Assembly (NCBI GenBank): GCA_958370325.1
Contig: CATXJW010000077.1
Span: 1 to 5,771, forward strand
Source: an uncultured Collinsella sp.
Lineage (GTDB): Bacteria; Actinomycetota; Coriobacteriia; Coriobacteriales; Coriobacteriaceae
Reading direction: 5' to 3'
Length of the DNA stretch: 5,771 nucleotides
This document shows positions 5,734-5,771 of this stretch, in pieces. The position numbers and the translations under genes were made by a program. Under the pieces are notes generated by a model. That model did not search any database. It was not told the origin of the DNA and worked only from the letters and a program-made list of their open reading frames with translations. Position 1 is the stretch's first letter; each line of letters starts with the position of its first letter.

Positions 5734-5745
5734 TAGAGCGCTCTA
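5734..5745. repeat. Perfect 12-bp palindrome TAGAGCGCTCTA, possible operator
   Basis: This is a perfect inverted repeat with a central CG. The AGCGCT core resembles LacI/GalR-family operators (ANCGNT core) rather than the GTNTANAC type of GntR/HutC sites, so another regulator may act here. It is 121 bases upstream of the gntR start and may serve a divergent promoter beyond the right edge. Confidence 0.4.
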
Positions 5746-5771
5746 AATGAATATGCATTCGAATAATGTGG

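Larger units (their letters stand above)
5614..5771. promoter_or_regulatory. AT-rich regulatory region upstream of gntR
   Basis: This stretch is markedly richer in A and T than the rest of the window, with no credible gene. It holds the gntR ribosome binding site, a -10-like box, and the inverted repeats at 5682-5701 and 5734-5745. Further right are ATGCAT (5753-5758) and ATTCGAAT (5757-5764). AATAAT at 5762-5767 could be a -10 box for a rightward gene, but no -35 supports it. Whether a divergent gene follows cannot be seen. Confidence 0.6.

Noticed and set aside
5747..5771. Possible divergent gene start (ATG 5747 or 5753) at the right edge
   Set aside because: No Shine-Dalgarno precedes either ATG, and only a few codons are visible.

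Overview
This window looks like chromosomal DNA from a GC-rich Gram-positive bacterium. My best guess is Coriobacteriia (Actinomycetota), in the style of Collinsella. That guess rests on GC-rich third codon positions, strong AGGAG/AAAGGAGG ribosome binding sites, and a PcrA-type helicase with a Tudor-like tail and long Ala/Pro and Gly/Ser low-complexity segments. It is an inference from composition and gene style, not a database match.

Layout. (1) Bases 1-374, + strand: the 3' end of uppP, the undecaprenyl-diphosphate phosphatase of cell-wall lipid-carrier recycling, followed by a strong intrinsic terminator at about 419-462. (2) Bases 602-3502, + strand: a complete pcrA/uvrD superfamily 1A DNA helicase of 966 aa, with a likely promoter at 510-540 and a clear Shine-Dalgarno. 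It carries all helicase motifs, three low-complexity additions and a C-terminal Tudor-like domain. (3) Bases 3503-3888: a 386-base intergenic region between convergent genes. I see no convincing gene in it, but it holds four hairpins. One of them is a close copy of the core of the uppP terminator. (4) Bases 3889-4821, - strand: manA, a short Bacillus-type class I mannose-6-phosphate isomerase. (5) Bases 4894-5613, - strand: a GntR/HutC-family regulator with a UTRA effector domain, 72 bases upstream of manA and probably co-transcribed with it. (6) Bases 5614-5771: an AT-rich regulatory region upstream of the regulator, containing a -10-like box, several palindromes and the gntR ribosome binding site.

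How the genes fit together: uppP and pcrA are housekeeping genes on separate transcription units. The regulator and manA look like a small sugar-phosphate unit in which a phosphosugar-sensing repressor may control mannose-6-phosphate/fructose-6-phosphate interconversion and possibly a divergent gene beyond the window. I found no CRISPR array, transposase, phage gene, tRNA or rRNA, and no clear evidence of a new multi-gene system. The items most worth a second look are the repeated hairpin flanking pcrA, the unusual insertions in PcrA, and the palindrome-rich region upstream of the regulator.
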